Shown: positions 10,511 through 20,085, counted from the stretch's first letter. The stretch is DNA of 57,165 nucleotides from Desulfosporosinus sp. (GCA_020719775.1 DYPS01000004.1:1-57165), one strand, 5' to 3'. Made by a program: numbers and translations. Notes: generated from the letters alone by a model not told the origin.

Positions 10511-11286
10511 TTTATGATAGCTTTCATATCAGCTATTGCTTGAGATAATCCAGTAAATACACTTCTTGCTATGATACTTTGCCCAATATTAAGTTCTATG
10601 ATTTCAGGAATTTCAGAAATTAGAGAAACATTTTGATAGTTTAATCCATGCCCTGCAGCCACTTTTAAATCTAAATTTACAGCAAGTCTAGCACTATCTG
10701 CTATCTCATAGACATTATGAGTTAATTTTTCTGAAAGTTCATCTCGTGATAGTTCAAGTTTTTTAATACTATGGTGTGTTTTAGATAAACCACTATAAAG
10801 CATTGCATAGATATTTGCAAAAGTTCCTGTATGAAGTTCTACCCATTTAACTTCTAGCTCTTTTGAAAGTTCTATCATCTCAAAAGTAGGGTCTATAAAA
10901 AGGGAAGTTTCAATCTGATTATCATGTAAATTTTTGATGGCAGTTTTAATTCTTTCAAAATGAGTTTTTAGATCAAGTCCCCCTTCTGTTGTCACTTCAG
11001 CTCTATTTTCTGGTACGAGTGTTACCCGATGAGGTTTTAAATTACAAGCTATTTGTATCATCTCTTCGTTGATACTACATTCTAAATTAACAGGAAGTTG
11101 CGAAAGATTGATGATGTCCCTTGCATCATTATCGTGAATATGTCGTCTATCCTCTCGTAAGTGAATTGTAATCTGATCAGCTCCACAAAGCTTACAAATA
11201 GAAAGTGCATCTAGTGGATTTGGGTCATTTATTTTTCTAGCTTCTCTCAATACGGCAATATGGTCAATATTTACACCTAATAACAT
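10507..11286 (-). CDS. pdxJ: pyridoxine 5'-phosphate synthase
   Basis: PdxJ closes the B6 ring by condensing the PdxA product with 1-deoxyxylulose 5-phosphate, giving pyridoxine 5'-phosphate. The 259 residues begin LLGVNIDHIAVLREAR, with the conserved DPxxA segment and the phosphate-binding HLREDRRHI; AAGHGLNYQNV is in the second half. AAGGA lies 6 bases before the ATG, and a TAAAAT -10 candidate at 11314-11319 would start transcription near 11307. The gene leads the pdxJ-pdxA pair and diverges from the AAA gene. Confidence 0.96.
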   Translation of the reverse strand: MLLGVNIDHIAVLREARKINDPNPLDALSICKLCGADQITIHLREDRRHIHDNDARDIINLSQLPVNLECSINEEMIQIACNLKPHRVTLVPENRAEVTTEGGLDLKTHFERIKTAIKNLHDNQIETSLFIDPTFEMIELSKELEVKWVELHTGTFANIYAMLYSGLSKTHHSIKKLELSRDELSEKLTHNVYEIADSARLAVNLDLKVAAGHGLNYQNVSLISEIPEIIELNIGQSIIARSVFTGLSQAIADMKAIIK

Positions 11287-11398
11287 TTTGTATCCTTATG
11301 TTTTTGATTTTTGATTTTACCCTAAACTTTATTAACCACTAACTATAAAACATTTAGCTAAAATATTTTTTCAATAAAAGAGAAAAAAAAGGAACACA

Positions 11399-12856
11399 AT
11401 GTTTCAGAAATTAGATAACAATAATGATAAAAATCTTCGTTTTATGATGATAAGTGCCTCTGTACTTATTGGACTTTTTATTTATCTAAGCCTCAAAAGT
11501 GATAATCTTATAGAATATAGAAGTTATTTTCTAGGAACAATATTTGTATTGGTTTTAATTGGTTTAATTTTTTATTTGAATAAATATAAAGAGAAAGTAG
11601 GAGCGATGATTTTTTCAAACAAACTTCAAACTGAGCTTGAAAATATGGCTAAAGAACCACAAAAAGAGATCTTTTCACAAATTTCTTCAAATTCTCAAAT
11701 AGAACCAATAACTTCTCATATTAAATTTAGTGATATTGCTGGAATTGAATCAATTAAAGAGGAACTTGAAGAGATTGTTGATTTTCTTAATAATCCAAAA
11801 AAATATACCTCTTTTGGGGTAACTTTACCAAAAGGTGTACTTTTGGTGGGACCTCCAGGGGTTGGAAAAACACTTATTGCTAGAGCAGTTGCTGGGGAAG
11901 CTGATGTTCCATTTTTTTATCAAAGTGGGGCGAGTTTTGTCCATATTTATGTAGGGATGGGAGCTGTTAGGGTAAAAGAGCTTTTTTTAAAAGCAAAATC
12001 TATGGCACCAGCTATTATTTTTATAGATGAGATTGATGCTGTTGGAAAAAGTAGAAGTGGCGGAAATAACGATGAGAGGGAAGCAACTTTAAATGAACTT
12101 TTGACTCAAATGGATGGATTTGATGGGCAAAATGGTGTGATAGTAATAGCAGCTACGAATAAAATAGAAGTTCTTGATGAGGCACTTTTACGAGCTGGGA
12201 GATTTGATAGACGAGTATTTTTATCGTTGCCATCACTCAGTGATAGGATAAAAATACTTAAACTCTATACTAAAAATAAAAATATTGTTTTTGATATTGA
12301 GAAATTAGCGAGTGAGACAAGTGGCTTTAATAGTGCAGCTTTGGCTACTCTTATCAATGAAGCACTTTTAAATATGATAAAACGAGGAGATGTCTCATTG
12401 GTTGAAGAGGATATTAATAGAGCAAAACAAAAAGTACAATTTGGAAAAAAACAGCTCAATATTTTGTGTGAAACACAAAAAGATACTCTTGCTACTTATC
12501 AGGCTTGTAAGGGATTTATTATTCAAAAAAAAGTTTCCCTTTTTGATGATGGGATAAGTGATGAACTTTGTGAATATCCAAGTAAAAGTGAGTTGATATC
12601 TAAAATAAAAGGATATCTTGCTGGAAGTGTTGGGGTGGAGATATTTAAAAATGAACCTTATGCAGTTTTCCCAAATGAGTTAGCAAAAGCAAAAGAGATA
12701 GCAAATGATATGGTAGAAAAATTTGGGATGGAGAAAGAGAGTAAAGATATTTTAGAGAAAGCGAAAGCTGAACTTAGAGTAATTTTATCCTCAAATCATG
12801 AAGAGATCGAAAGACTCAAAAAAATGATGATAAAGGATGAAGTAATTGTTTTTTAG
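11399..12856 (+). CDS. FtsH-family membrane AAA protein lacking the protease zinc site
   Basis: This 485-residue protein has two N-terminal membrane helices (about 15-32 and 43-61) joined by only about ten residues, so the usual FtsH periplasmic domain is absent. The AAA module is complete: Walker A GPPGVGKT (151-158), pore segment FVHIYVG (180-186), Walker B IIFIDE, and the second region of homology ending RAGRFDRR (265-272). In the M41 part the zinc motif is gone: where FtsH has YHEAGHA this protein has YQACKGF (367-373), and the third-ligand segment reads FPNEL (E427) instead of an Asp. It should hydrolyse ATP and may unfold or chaperone membrane proteins, but should not cut them. An AAAAAAGGA site precedes the ATG, and bioV overlaps its end. 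Confidence 0.88.
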   Translation: MFQKLDNNNDKNLRFMMISASVLIGLFIYLSLKSDNLIEYRSYFLGTIFVLVLIGLIFYLNKYKEKVGAMIFSNKLQTELENMAKEPQKEIFSQISSNSQIEPITSHIKFSDIAGIESIKEELEEIVDFLNNPKKYTSFGVTLPKGVLLVGPPGVGKTLIARAVAGEADVPFFYQSGASFVHIYVGMGAVRVKELFLKAKSMAPAIIFIDEIDAVGKSRSGGNNDEREATLNELLTQMDGFDGQNGVIVIAATNKIEVLDEALLRAGRFDRRVFLSLPSLSDRIKILKLYTKNKNIVFDIEKLASETSGFNSAALATLINEALLNMIKRGDVSLVEEDINRAKQKVQFGKKQLNILCETQKDTLATYQACKGFIIQKKVSLFDDGISDELCEYPSKSELISKIKGYLAGSVGVEIFKNEPYAVFPNELAKAKEIANDMVEKFGMEKESKDILEKAKAELRVILSSNHEEIERLKKMMIKDEVIVF

Positions 12857-13370
12857 TGGATTTTCTTTAATAAACGAAAGTGAAATTTTTGATGAGTATC
12901 ATATCAGAAGTGATGTGGTTGCTTGTGGATTTAGTTACGGGTGTATTAAATTAGTTGAAAATATTTTAAATGGCACTTTTGAAAATGAACCTTTCACAAA
13001 AAGAATAGATAAAATACAACTTTTTTCTCCTGCATATTTTAATGATAAAGAGGAAAAATTTAAAAGAATGCAATTGATGTTTTTTCAAAAAGATCGTGAT
13101 ATCTATTGTGATAATTTTTTAAAAAATTGTGGTTTTGATAAAAATGCTAAAAAGAAATATTTTAACATGGGAACTTTTGAAGAGTTGCAAGAATTACTTT
13201 ATTATTTTTGGAGCAAAGAGAAGATGGAAAAGCTAAAAGAGAAAAATATTATTATTGAAACTTATCTTGGAGAAAATGATCTCATTGTCAATACTTGTGA
13301 AGCGCTGGAATTCTTTAGAGAGTTCGGAGAGGTTTATTTTATAAAGAAAGCAAGTCATAATTTATCTTAA
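12846..13370 (+). CDS. bioV: pimeloyl-ACP methyl ester esterase, BioV type
   Basis: This 174-residue alpha/beta hydrolase looks like BioV, the Helicobacter-type esterase that removes the methyl group from pimeloyl-ACP methyl ester and releases pimeloyl-ACP for biotin synthesis. The start MFFSGFSLINES and the compact size fit BioV rather than the longer BioH. A catalytic triad is readable: S30 in CGFSYG (GxSxG), D145 in GENDLI, and H171 in KKASHNLS four residues from the end. It starts at a TTG inside the last codons of the AAA gene (11-base overlap). Other biotin genes are not in the window. BioG-like esterases are the main alternative. Confidence 0.85.
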   Translation: MFFSGFSLINESEIFDEYHIRSDVVACGFSYGCIKLVENILNGTFENEPFTKRIDKIQLFSPAYFNDKEEKFKRMQLMFFQKDRDIYCDNFLKNCGFDKNAKKKYFNMGTFEELQELLYYFWSKEKMEKLKEKNIIIETYLGENDLIVNTCEALEFFREFGEVYFIKKASHNLS

Positions 13371-13396
13371 AAAATCACTTTCTTTTATCCATTAGA

Positions 13397-13933
13397 TCAA
13401 TTATCTTTCCATATCTCTTGTGTAATAGTTACACTATTATTGGTATTCATTAAAGTAAGTTCATCATCACTGATATTACATTGAAGATTGATTGAACGAT
13501 CTATAAGAGATTCTATATTATCATTAGTTTGTAAAAAGATTATTTGAAGATTTTTGAATCTTTGAAGAGAATTTTTGATTTGTTTAAACCAAGGATTCGC
13601 TATTCCTTCTTGAAAAGTATAGATGATTACTTTTTTAGAACGACCACATGCTTTTTTGATTCGTTTTTCATCAGGTTGACCCAAATCTATCCATAGTTCG
13701 ATATCACCATTTAAAGATCTTTGCCATAAAGCTGGCTCATCATCTTCTGAGATATCTTTAGAAAATATTAAAGTATCGCTAGCATTTAAAATAAATGCAA
13801 TCACTCTAATCATTAATCTTAAATCATTTTCAGATGGATGTTTAGCAATAGTTAGATTATGCTCGGCATAATAATGTTGATCCATATTTGCTATGTTTAG
13901 TAGAGCTTTATGAATAGTTGCATTTGCAGCCAT
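13397..13933 (-). CDS. yaeQ: YaeQ family protein
   Basis: The protein belongs to the YaeQ family, which has a nuclease-like fold but no settled function. The pattern MAANATIHKALLNIANMD, then AEHNLTIAKHPSEND, the acidic EDDEPALW, GDIELWIDLGQPDEKRIKKA and a distal VIIYTF all match. The start is set at the ATG at 13933, because homology begins there (compare MxxKATIYKAEL) and AAAAAGGA precedes it by about 10 bases; an in-frame ATG at 13966 would add 11 residues. The gene converges on bioV with 26 bases between stop codons. Confidence 0.9.
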   Translation of the reverse strand: MAANATIHKALLNIANMDQHYYAEHNLTIAKHPSENDLRLMIRVIAFILNASDTLIFSKDISEDDEPALWQRSLNGDIELWIDLGQPDEKRIKKACGRSKKVIIYTFQEGIANPWFKQIKNSLQRFKNLQIIFLQTNDNIESLIDRSINLQCNISDDELTLMNTNNSVTITQEIWKDN

Positions 13934-14004
13934 AATGTTGGTGTCCTTTTTGTTATTTTTACTCATAATAAGATAAATTCCTGTAATTTTTTAATAAATA
14001 TGTA

Positions 14005-14757
14005 TCACATACAAGAGTGTGCTAGTAGCTCAGGACGATATTCAAAATGCATAGTATCATAGTGATACCATCTTCCTCCCCAAATAAATCCATATTTTTC
14101 AAAAATTTCTACAACTGATAATGGCATACTATTTTTATAATTTATTTTTGCCATTTCATCTTGTGCCTCATTTTTCCAATATTCTGCTTTTGATGGCGAA
14201 ATATCTATAGCAATACCAAAACTATGCATTGAAAGACGCTTTGTATCTCTGATGGTTCTATAGTAATATGTTGATGGATTATCACCCCATATTCTTTCAT
14301 TTACAGGTAGCTTAGCTATTTCTTGACCAACAAGATAAAGTTTTTTATCAACCTCACCAATTTTATTCACAAATAGTTTTACTAATCCTTTTGATGTTGG
14401 CCAGTCTATTTGAACTAGATTTTGTTCAACTTCTTGTTTTGTTTTTCCATAAAGTGCTTCAAAAAAAGGCTGATAACGAAGTCTTCCTGGATCAAAAAGA
14501 TAAGTTGGCTGTGTATTAATTTTTTCTCTTTTATATTGTTGACTTAATTGCATAGCTAAATCAGCATTATTAATTTTATCATTCCAACTCTCTTGTTTAC
14601 TATTTGTATGATAAGGTAAAATAGTTCCATTTTTTAAAACAATAGATGTTTCATTGGCAGATTGTATAAGTTCACCATATCCTTCTTTATAACATTGAGG
14701 AGAATTGCCATAAAGTGAAATAGTAAATAAGAACCATAAAATTAAATAATTTTTCAA
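14005..14757 (-). CDS. periplasmic M15 peptidase
   Basis: This 250-residue protein carries an N-terminal signal peptide (about 1-17, ISLYG before the likely cut) and an M15 (VanY/endolysin-like) zinc peptidase domain. The ligands are readable as SMHSFGIAID (H178, D185) and DTMHFEYRP (H237), with a YYYR segment near 164-167. M15 enzymes cut D-Ala-D-Ala or L-Ala-D-Glu bonds in peptidoglycan stem peptides; which bond is cut here cannot be told. It stands between yaeQ and cmoB with short gaps. It is a second wall hydrolase in the window, distinct from the M23 enzyme. Confidence 0.88.
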   Translation of the reverse strand: MKNYLILWFLFTISLYGNSPQCYKEGYGELIQSANETSIVLKNGTILPYHTNSKQESWNDKINNADLAMQLSQQYKREKINTQPTYLFDPGRLRYQPFFEALYGKTKQEVEQNLVQIDWPTSKGLVKLFVNKIGEVDKKLYLVGQEIAKLPVNERIWGDNPSTYYYRTIRDTKRLSMHSFGIAIDISPSKAEYWKNEAQDEMAKINYKNSMPLSVVEIFEKYGFIWGGRWYHYDTMHFEYRPELLAHSCM

Positions 14758-14784
14758 AATATATCCCTTGAACTTTTTAAATTC

Positions 14785-15714
14785 TTATTTTTTCTTTGCT
14801 TTAAGATAGACTCTTTTTGGCGCTGGATAGCCTTCGATGGTTTTACTTTGATTTTCATTATCTAAAAAGTCTTCCAAACTACATTCAAAACTCCAAGCAG
14901 TTGCTCTTTGTTCTGTACTATCTGTTTTAGTGATTTCAAGCACTTCAATATCTTTAAAACCAGCACGATTGAGCCAATTTTTGAAACATTTAACTGTAGG
15001 GATAAAATATATATTTGGTATCATAGCATATCTCTCAAATGGTGTCAAACAAACTTCTTCTTCCCCATCAATCATAAAACTATCAACGATTAACTCCCCA
15101 TCAGGATTAAGACTACGTGCAAGTGCCTTTAAAGTAGAAATAGGATCACTTCTATGGTATAAAACTCCAAGCATAAAGATAAAGTCAAATTTATGAGGAT
15201 AGCTCTCGATATGTTCAACCCCAAGCATCTCATAAACTATATCACTTTTGACAAAACTATTAACAAAATCAAATTGGCTTCTAAAAACAGCCGATGGGTC
15301 AAACCCTACAAGTTTTTTAGGATTATCTTCAAGCATCCGAAACATATAATAGCCATTATTACACCCAACATCTGCTACCACTTTATCTTTAAGATTAAAA
15401 TATGGTCGAAGAAGATTGTACTTTTTATTTGACTGCCATTCACTATCAATTTTAAGTCCACAAATATCAAAAGGACCTTTTCTCCAAGGGATTAAAGTTT
15501 TTGCATTTTCTGTAAGAATTTCAAATTCTTTAGTAGTTAAATCTTCTTTTTCTCCTACTTTAAACCAGTCGATACATTGATATTCATACTTTTGTTTATT
15601 TGCAATAAGAGTAATATTTCCAATAGCATCTCTCATAGGGACTATGTTTTTCCAAGTAAGCCATTTTTCCCGATCCATCTTAATTTTTTCTAAATTTTTC
15701 ATATCTTCTTTCAA
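14785..15714 (-). CDS. cmoB: tRNA U34 carboxymethyltransferase
   Basis: CmoB uses carboxy-S-adenosylmethionine to make 5-carboxymethoxyuridine at the wobble position of tRNAs. The 309 residues contain WRKGPFDICGLKIDSEW, the cofactor loop VVADVGCNNGYYMFRM, FDFIFMLGVLYHRSDP and a distal GYPAPKRVYL, all typical of CmoB rather than a generic methyltransferase. CmoA, which makes the cofactor, is not in the window. The second residue block before the domain (MREKWL-type) also fits. Confidence 0.93.
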   Translation of the reverse strand: MKEDMKNLEKIKMDREKWLTWKNIVPMRDAIGNITLIANKQKYEYQCIDWFKVGEKEDLTTKEFEILTENAKTLIPWRKGPFDICGLKIDSEWQSNKKYNLLRPYFNLKDKVVADVGCNNGYYMFRMLEDNPKKLVGFDPSAVFRSQFDFVNSFVKSDIVYEMLGVEHIESYPHKFDFIFMLGVLYHRSDPISTLKALARSLNPDGELIVDSFMIDGEEEVCLTPFERYAMIPNIYFIPTVKCFKNWLNRAGFKDIEVLEITKTDSTEQRATAWSFECSLEDFLDNENQSKTIEGYPAPKRVYLKAKKK

Positions 15715-15784
15715 TTAACAATTAATTAATACTTAAGTTTTATAATTCCCTTACTTAAAATAAATAAAGCACAATTCAAGTATG

Positions 15785-17011
15785 TTATAAAATAATAACA
15801 TCCACTAGATCACCAACATTTAGTGGAGTTTTTACTTCCCCTTGTATCAAAAGTCCAGTATCTCCTAACATATTCGTTAAAATAGCACTTGTCCCTGATT
15901 TTTTCCCATCAAAATCTATATAATATTTCCCATTAATAAGGTTTAAATTGCAAGCTTCAAAAGTGGTTTTATCCCCTTTGGCATTCAGCTTTTCATTTAA
16001 AATAGCTTTGATGATAGGTAACTTTTTATCTTCACCTTGTAGTTTAAAAAAGATTGGCAATACAAAAAGAGCAAAAGTAACAGTACTACTATAAGCAAAT
16101 CCTGGGAGTCCAACGATAAATTTATCCCCTTTTTGAGCAATGATAATATGTTGTCCTGGCTTGATATTGACCCCTTGAAAAAGAACAGTTGCTCCCAGTT
16201 TCTCTTTGATAATATCTTTTACAAAATCATAATCCCCAACACTGACTCCACCAGTTGTCACAACGATATCATTTGTAAGGAGAGCGGTTTGAATAAGATT
16301 TAAAATGGATGCTTTGTCATCTTTTAGAACACCCATTTGATTGACGTTCGCACCATATTTTTTCCCTAATGCTTCAAGTGTAAGATGATTTGTGCTTCTT
16401 ATTTGAGCTTTATTTGTTTGGATTTCACCCAAATCAAGTATCTCACTTCCTGTACTTGCTATTGCAATTGTAGGAGTTTCATACACTTCCACTTCGCTAA
16501 GATTGAGCCCAGCCATCACACCAATTTCAGCAAATCCAATCTTCGTACCACTTTTGATAAGTACCTCATCTTTTTTGTAACTCTCTCCAACTTCTCGAAC
16601 CGAAAATCCAAAAGGGACTTTGTGAGTTATCAAGATTGTGCCATCCTCAACCCTCACATTTTCAATAGGGATCAAAGTATCACTCCCACTTGGCATCAAA
16701 GAACCTGTAAAAGTTTTGATACAACTCCCGCTTTGGACAAGAAGCCCATCATCACTCCCAGCTGGATTAATCCCACTTATCGTAAGACGATTTAACTCTT
16801 GATCATCAAACTGTATCGCATACCCATCCATAGCAGAAGTTGGAAACTCTGGATAATTTCCCATTGCTACGATATCAGTTGCTAAGATTTTTCCTAAACT
16901 TTCCATCAAAGAGAGCTTTTTTATAGCCCTTTTTGCTATCTCTACACTTTGTAATATCTCTACACTTTTTTCATAAGAGATAAACTTTTTCTTACCAATT
17001 TCACAACTCAT
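15785..17011 (-). CDS. moeA: molybdopterin molybdenumtransferase
   Basis: MoeA inserts molybdate into adenylylated molybdopterin. The 408 residues show EFPTSAMDGYAI in the N-terminal region, the MPTGS-equivalent FTGSLMPSGSDT, ASTGSEI, VVTTGGVSVGDYDFV and GLPGFAYSS, in the usual order. It belongs functionally with mobA (29744) and moaD-moaE (47490), though these are dispersed. It lies 70 bases after cmoB's start and just downstream of uvrB on the same strand. Confidence 0.95.
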   Translation of the reverse strand: MSCEIGKKKFISYEKSVEILQSVEIAKRAIKKLSLMESLGKILATDIVAMGNYPEFPTSAMDGYAIQFDDQELNRLTISGINPAGSDDGLLVQSGSCIKTFTGSLMPSGSDTLIPIENVRVEDGTILITHKVPFGFSVREVGESYKKDEVLIKSGTKIGFAEIGVMAGLNLSEVEVYETPTIAIASTGSEILDLGEIQTNKAQIRSTNHLTLEALGKKYGANVNQMGVLKDDKASILNLIQTALLTNDIVVTTGGVSVGDYDFVKDIIKEKLGATVLFQGVNIKPGQHIIIAQKGDKFIVGLPGFAYSSTVTFALFVLPIFFKLQGEDKKLPIIKAILNEKLNAKGDKTTFEACNLNLINGKYYIDFDGKKSGTSAILTNMLGDTGLLIQGEVKTPLNVGDLVDVIIL

Positions 17012-17041
17012 CTTTTTCTATTTCCCTTTTTATATTATTTT

Positions 17042-19015
17042 TTATAACTGCTTTATCTTCTCAATCTCATCTCTAAGCCTGATAGCCTCTTCAAAATTCA
17101 AATCTTTTGCAGCTTTACTCATTTGTTTATTAAGTTCAGCGACTAGTTTTTGTCTTTCCCCTGCTGGCATTTTTGTAAGCCTATCGAGTTTAAGTGCTAT
17201 GGTGTCGTACTCTTCCATTTTCAAATCTTCATCAAGCCGTCTAATTGTTGTAGTTGGTGTGATATTGTTGAGCGTGTTAAATTCCTCTTGGATTTTTCTT
17301 CTATTTTGTGTCGTTTTGATGGCAAATTGCATACTATCTGTCATCTTTTTGGCAAACAATAGCACTTTTCCATTACTATTTCTTGCAGCCCTTCCCATAG
17401 TTTGGATAAGGCTTGTTTTACTTCTTAAAAACCCCTCTTTATCGGCATCTAAAATAGCTACCATTGAAGCTTCAGGGATATCTAAACCTTCTCTTAAAAG
17501 ATTTATCCCAACAAGTACATCAAATTGTCCAAGTCTTAGTTGTCTTATGATTTGATTTCTCTCAATCGCATCAATTTCAGAGTGCATATATTTTACTTTT
17601 AAGCCCAAATCGTTGTAATAAGTTGCTAGCTCTTCAGCCATTTTTTTGGTCAAAACAGTGACTAACACCCGCTCATTTCGCTCCACAACTTTTTTTATTT
17701 CATCGTGAAGTCGCTCCACTTGATAGGTGCTGTCAAGCACTTCTATCAGTGGGTCAAGAAGTCCTGTTGGTCGTATGATTTGTTCAGCGACTACACTTGA
17801 CATATTAAGTTCTAGCTCATTTGGAGTGGCACTTACAAAAAGATAATTTGCTTTTTTATTGATAAACTCATCAAACATAAGGGGACGATTATCAAGTGCA
17901 GATGGAAGCCGAAAACCATACTCCACCAAAACAGTTTTTCTGCTTCTATCAGCTGCATACATTCCACGAAACTGCGATAAACTCACATGAGATTCATCAA
18001 CTATAAGCAAATAAGGACGATTCATTGCTTCAAAATAATCTATAAGTGAATAGGGAGTTTCTCCCACTTTTTTATCTGTTAAAAGCCTTGCATAGTTCTC
18101 AATCCCTTTGCACATTCCTGTTGCTTCAAGCATCTCAAGGTCAAATTCAACTCTTTGTTTAAGTCTTTGATACTCTACAAGTTGATCATTTTCCTTAAAA
18201 AATTGAAGTCGTTCTGCTAATTCCTCTTCGATTGATTTGATAGCATTTGCCAATCTATCTTGAGAAACAATAAAAGGATTGACACTGTAAAGAATAAAAT
18301 TTTCTAAACTTTCTGTTTTGTTGTTTGTGAGATATTCATATTTTGTGATAGATTCAACATCATCTCCAAAAAACTCGATTCTGATATATTCCTCTTGATA
18401 ATAAGCTGGAAAAATATCGATAACATCGCCATTTACTCGAAAATCACTTCTGTCAAAAAACTTATCATTTCTTTTGTATCCCATCTCGACAAGTTTTAAA
18501 AGTAAAGTTCTTTGGGGATATTGTTGTCCAACTTCAAGTCTTTGGACATTTTGTTTGTATTCTTCTGGATTTCCAAGTCCATAATTAGCACTTACAGAGG
18601 CAACACAAACTATATCCTCAAAACTAAGAAGTGATGCTGTTGTACTTAGCCTCAATCTTTCAAGTTCGGAGTTAATTGAACTATCTTTTTCTATAAACAA
18701 ATCTTGACGAGGAATATAAGCTTCAGGTTGATAGTAGTCATAGTAAGAGATAAAATACTCCACATGATTGTCTGGAAAAAAGCCACGAAATTCACTATAA
18801 ATCTGAGCTGCTAAGGTTTTATTGTGGGTCATTATCAGTGTTGGCATCTGAAGTGCTTCGATCACTTTTGCCATGGTGTAAGTCTTACCACTTCCTGTAA
18901 CTCCAAGAAGAGTGTTGTATTTATTGCCATTTTTTATAGAGGCGGTCAGTTGCTCTATCGCTTTTGGTTGGTCTCCTGCTGGAATATAAGGTGTGTGTAC
19001 TTTAAATGGTGTCAT
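17042..19015 (-). CDS. uvrB: excinuclease ABC subunit B
   Basis: UvrB is the damage-verifying helicase-like subunit of nucleotide excision repair. Seen: Walker [10 protein letters not shown], the beta-hairpin that inserts between strands ([15 protein letters not shown]), LIVDESH, the later helicase motifs with [10 protein letters not shown] and QTMGRAARN, and a C-terminal UVR motif near the stop for binding UvrA/UvrC. The start is placed at the ATG at 19015, giving 657 residues and the standard opening [17 protein letters not shown]. An upstream in-frame TTG at 19048 would overlap the promoter. No Shine-Dalgarno precedes the ATG (see the promoter entry). Confidence 0.96.
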   Translation of the reverse strand: MTPFKVHTPYIPAGDQPKAIEQLTASIKNGNKYNTLLGVTGSGKTYTMAKVIEALQMPTLIMTHNKTLAAQIYSEFRGFFPDNHVEYFISYYDYYQPEAYIPRQDLFIEKDSSINSELERLRLSTTASLLSFEDIVCVASVSANYGLGNPEEYKQNVQRLEVGQQYPQRTLLLKLVEMGYKRNDKFFDRSDFRVNGDVIDIFPAYYQEEYIRIEFFGDDVESITKYEYLTNNKTESLENFILYSVNPFIVSQDRLANAIKSIEEELAERLQFFKENDQLVEYQRLKQRVEFDLEMLEATGMCKGIENYARLLTDKKVGETPYSLIDYFEAMNRPYLLIVDESHVSLSQFRGMYAADRSRKTVLVEYGFRLPSALDNRPLMFDEFINKKANYLFVSATPNELELNMSSVVAEQIIRPTGLLDPLIEVLDSTYQVERLHDEIKKVVERNERVLVTVLTKKMAEELATYYNDLGLKVKYMHSEIDAIERNQIIRQLRLGQFDVLVGINLLREGLDIPEASMVAILDADKEGFLRSKTSLIQTMGRAARNSNGKVLLFAKKMTDSMQFAIKTTQNRRKIQEEFNTLNNITPTTTIRRLDEDLKMEEYDTIALKLDRLTKMPAGERQKLVAELNKQMSKAAKDLNFEEAIRLRDEIEKIKQL

Positions 19016-19022
19016 AGGGTGG

Positions 19023-19028
19023 ATTATA
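19023..19028 (-). promoter_or_regulatory. extended -10 promoter predicting leaderless uvrB mRNA
   Basis: On the minus strand TGC is followed directly by TATAAT, a perfect extended -10. Only seven bases (CCACCCT) separate it from the uvrB ATG, so transcription would begin at 19015 or 19016, at or one base before the A of the start codon. No ribosome site is present. The inferred mRNA has no 5' leader. Confidence 0.65.
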
Positions 19029-19118
19029 GCAAATTTGTGTTTAGTCAAAAGACTTATAGAAAATAAAAGCTAAATTCTCCTGTTTTTTAGAAGTTCATTA
19101 TTGTTTTAAATTTTTTTA

Positions 19119-19841
19119 CTAGTTGATTGCTCCAAATAATAAAAGAGCATTTTCTAAATCCTCTTTTGTATCTATTCCAAAACTTTTGGAAGATACTTCT
19201 ACCATAGCTATTTTTTTACCAAATGATATTGCTCGTAGTTGCTCTAATTTCTCAATATTTTCTAGATTAGATGGTTGAAATTGGCAGAATTGATTAAGGC
19301 TTTTTTTTGTAAAACCATAAATTCCAAGATGTCCAAAATAAGTAACATTAGAATAATGATCCCTATTATATGGAATTTTACTTCTTGAAAAATAAATAGC
19401 ATCTTTTTTATCATCAACAACAACTTTTACATGATTTGGATCATCTGCAAGTTCACTATTGATCTCTTTATAAAGGCTAACCATAGTGAATTCTTCACTT
19501 GAACTCTTTACCCTATCTATTACTGCTTGCACCACTTCTGGCTCTATAAAAGGTTCATCTGCTTGAACATTAATAATTATCTCATCTTCTTTTAAACCTA
19601 AAAGATTTGATGCTTCATTGATTCTATCGGTTCCGCTTTGATGTAATTCACTTGTCATTACAGCTTTTATATTATATTTTTTTGCTAATTCTATAACTTC
19701 TTGTGAATCAGTAGCTATCACCACATCATCCAATGCTTCTACCCTTTTTGCTGTTCGTATAACCATAGGAAGTCCTAATATATCGGCCAATATTTTATTT
19801 TCAAAACGACTACTTTTAAGTCTAGCTGGTATTATTATCAT
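19119..19841 (-). CDS. kdsB: 3-deoxy-manno-octulosonate cytidylyltransferase
   Basis: KdsB activates Kdo as CMP-Kdo for attachment to lipid A. The 240 residues open with IIIPARLKSSRFENKIL (nucleotide-binding loop), then VVIATDSQEV, SGTDRINEA, VNVQADEPFIEP-like IINVQADEPFIEP, and FGHLGIYGF, all standard. TAGGAG lies about 10 bases before the ATG. It pairs functionally with lpxC. The gene diverges from polA across a 244-base gap. Confidence 0.96.
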   Translation of the reverse strand: MIIIPARLKSSRFENKILADILGLPMVIRTAKRVEALDDVVIATDSQEVIELAKKYNIKAVMTSELHQSGTDRINEASNLLGLKEDEIIINVQADEPFIEPEVVQAVIDRVKSSSEEFTMVSLYKEINSELADDPNHVKVVVDDKKDAIYFSRSKIPYNRDHYSNVTYFGHLGIYGFTKKSLNQFCQFQPSNLENIEKLEQLRAISFGKKIAMVEVSSKSFGIDTKEDLENALLLFGAIN

Positions 19842-19938
19842 TCTTCTAATGCTCCTATTGGTAGAGATGTTTTAAATTTTTCATGTAAAAATTCAAAAGG
19901 TAAAAAACTTTACTTGTATATTAAAGTTTGTATTTATA

Positions 19939-19981
19939 TTGGTGATTTTAACATAGTAAGCTTAAAAAGTTAATTCACCAA
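19939..19981. repeat. imperfect inverted repeat in the kdsB-polA gap
   Basis: Arms TTGGTGATTTTAAC (19939-19952) and GTTAATTCACCAA (19969-19981) pair apart from one bulged base, giving a stem of about 12 pairs with a 16-base loop. A second hairpin follows (AGAGTAT 20008-20014 with ATACTCT 20032-20038). The gap lies between divergent genes, so neither is an obvious terminator of kdsB or polA. Nothing else was recognised in 19842-20085 apart from AT-rich sequence and the polA ribosome site (GAGG). Confidence 0.5.
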
Positions 19982-20085
19982 GATTTATATTTTGTGTCTA
20001 TAAAATAAGAGTATTTTTTATGAAAGAAATGATACTCTAAAACAATATTTGATATCATAAATAATAATTATAGAAAAGAGGTACA

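Noticed and set aside
13934-13966. Upstream start for yaeQ at 13966
   Set aside because: The eleven extra residues are not part of the family pattern, and the ribosome site fits the ATG at 13933 better.
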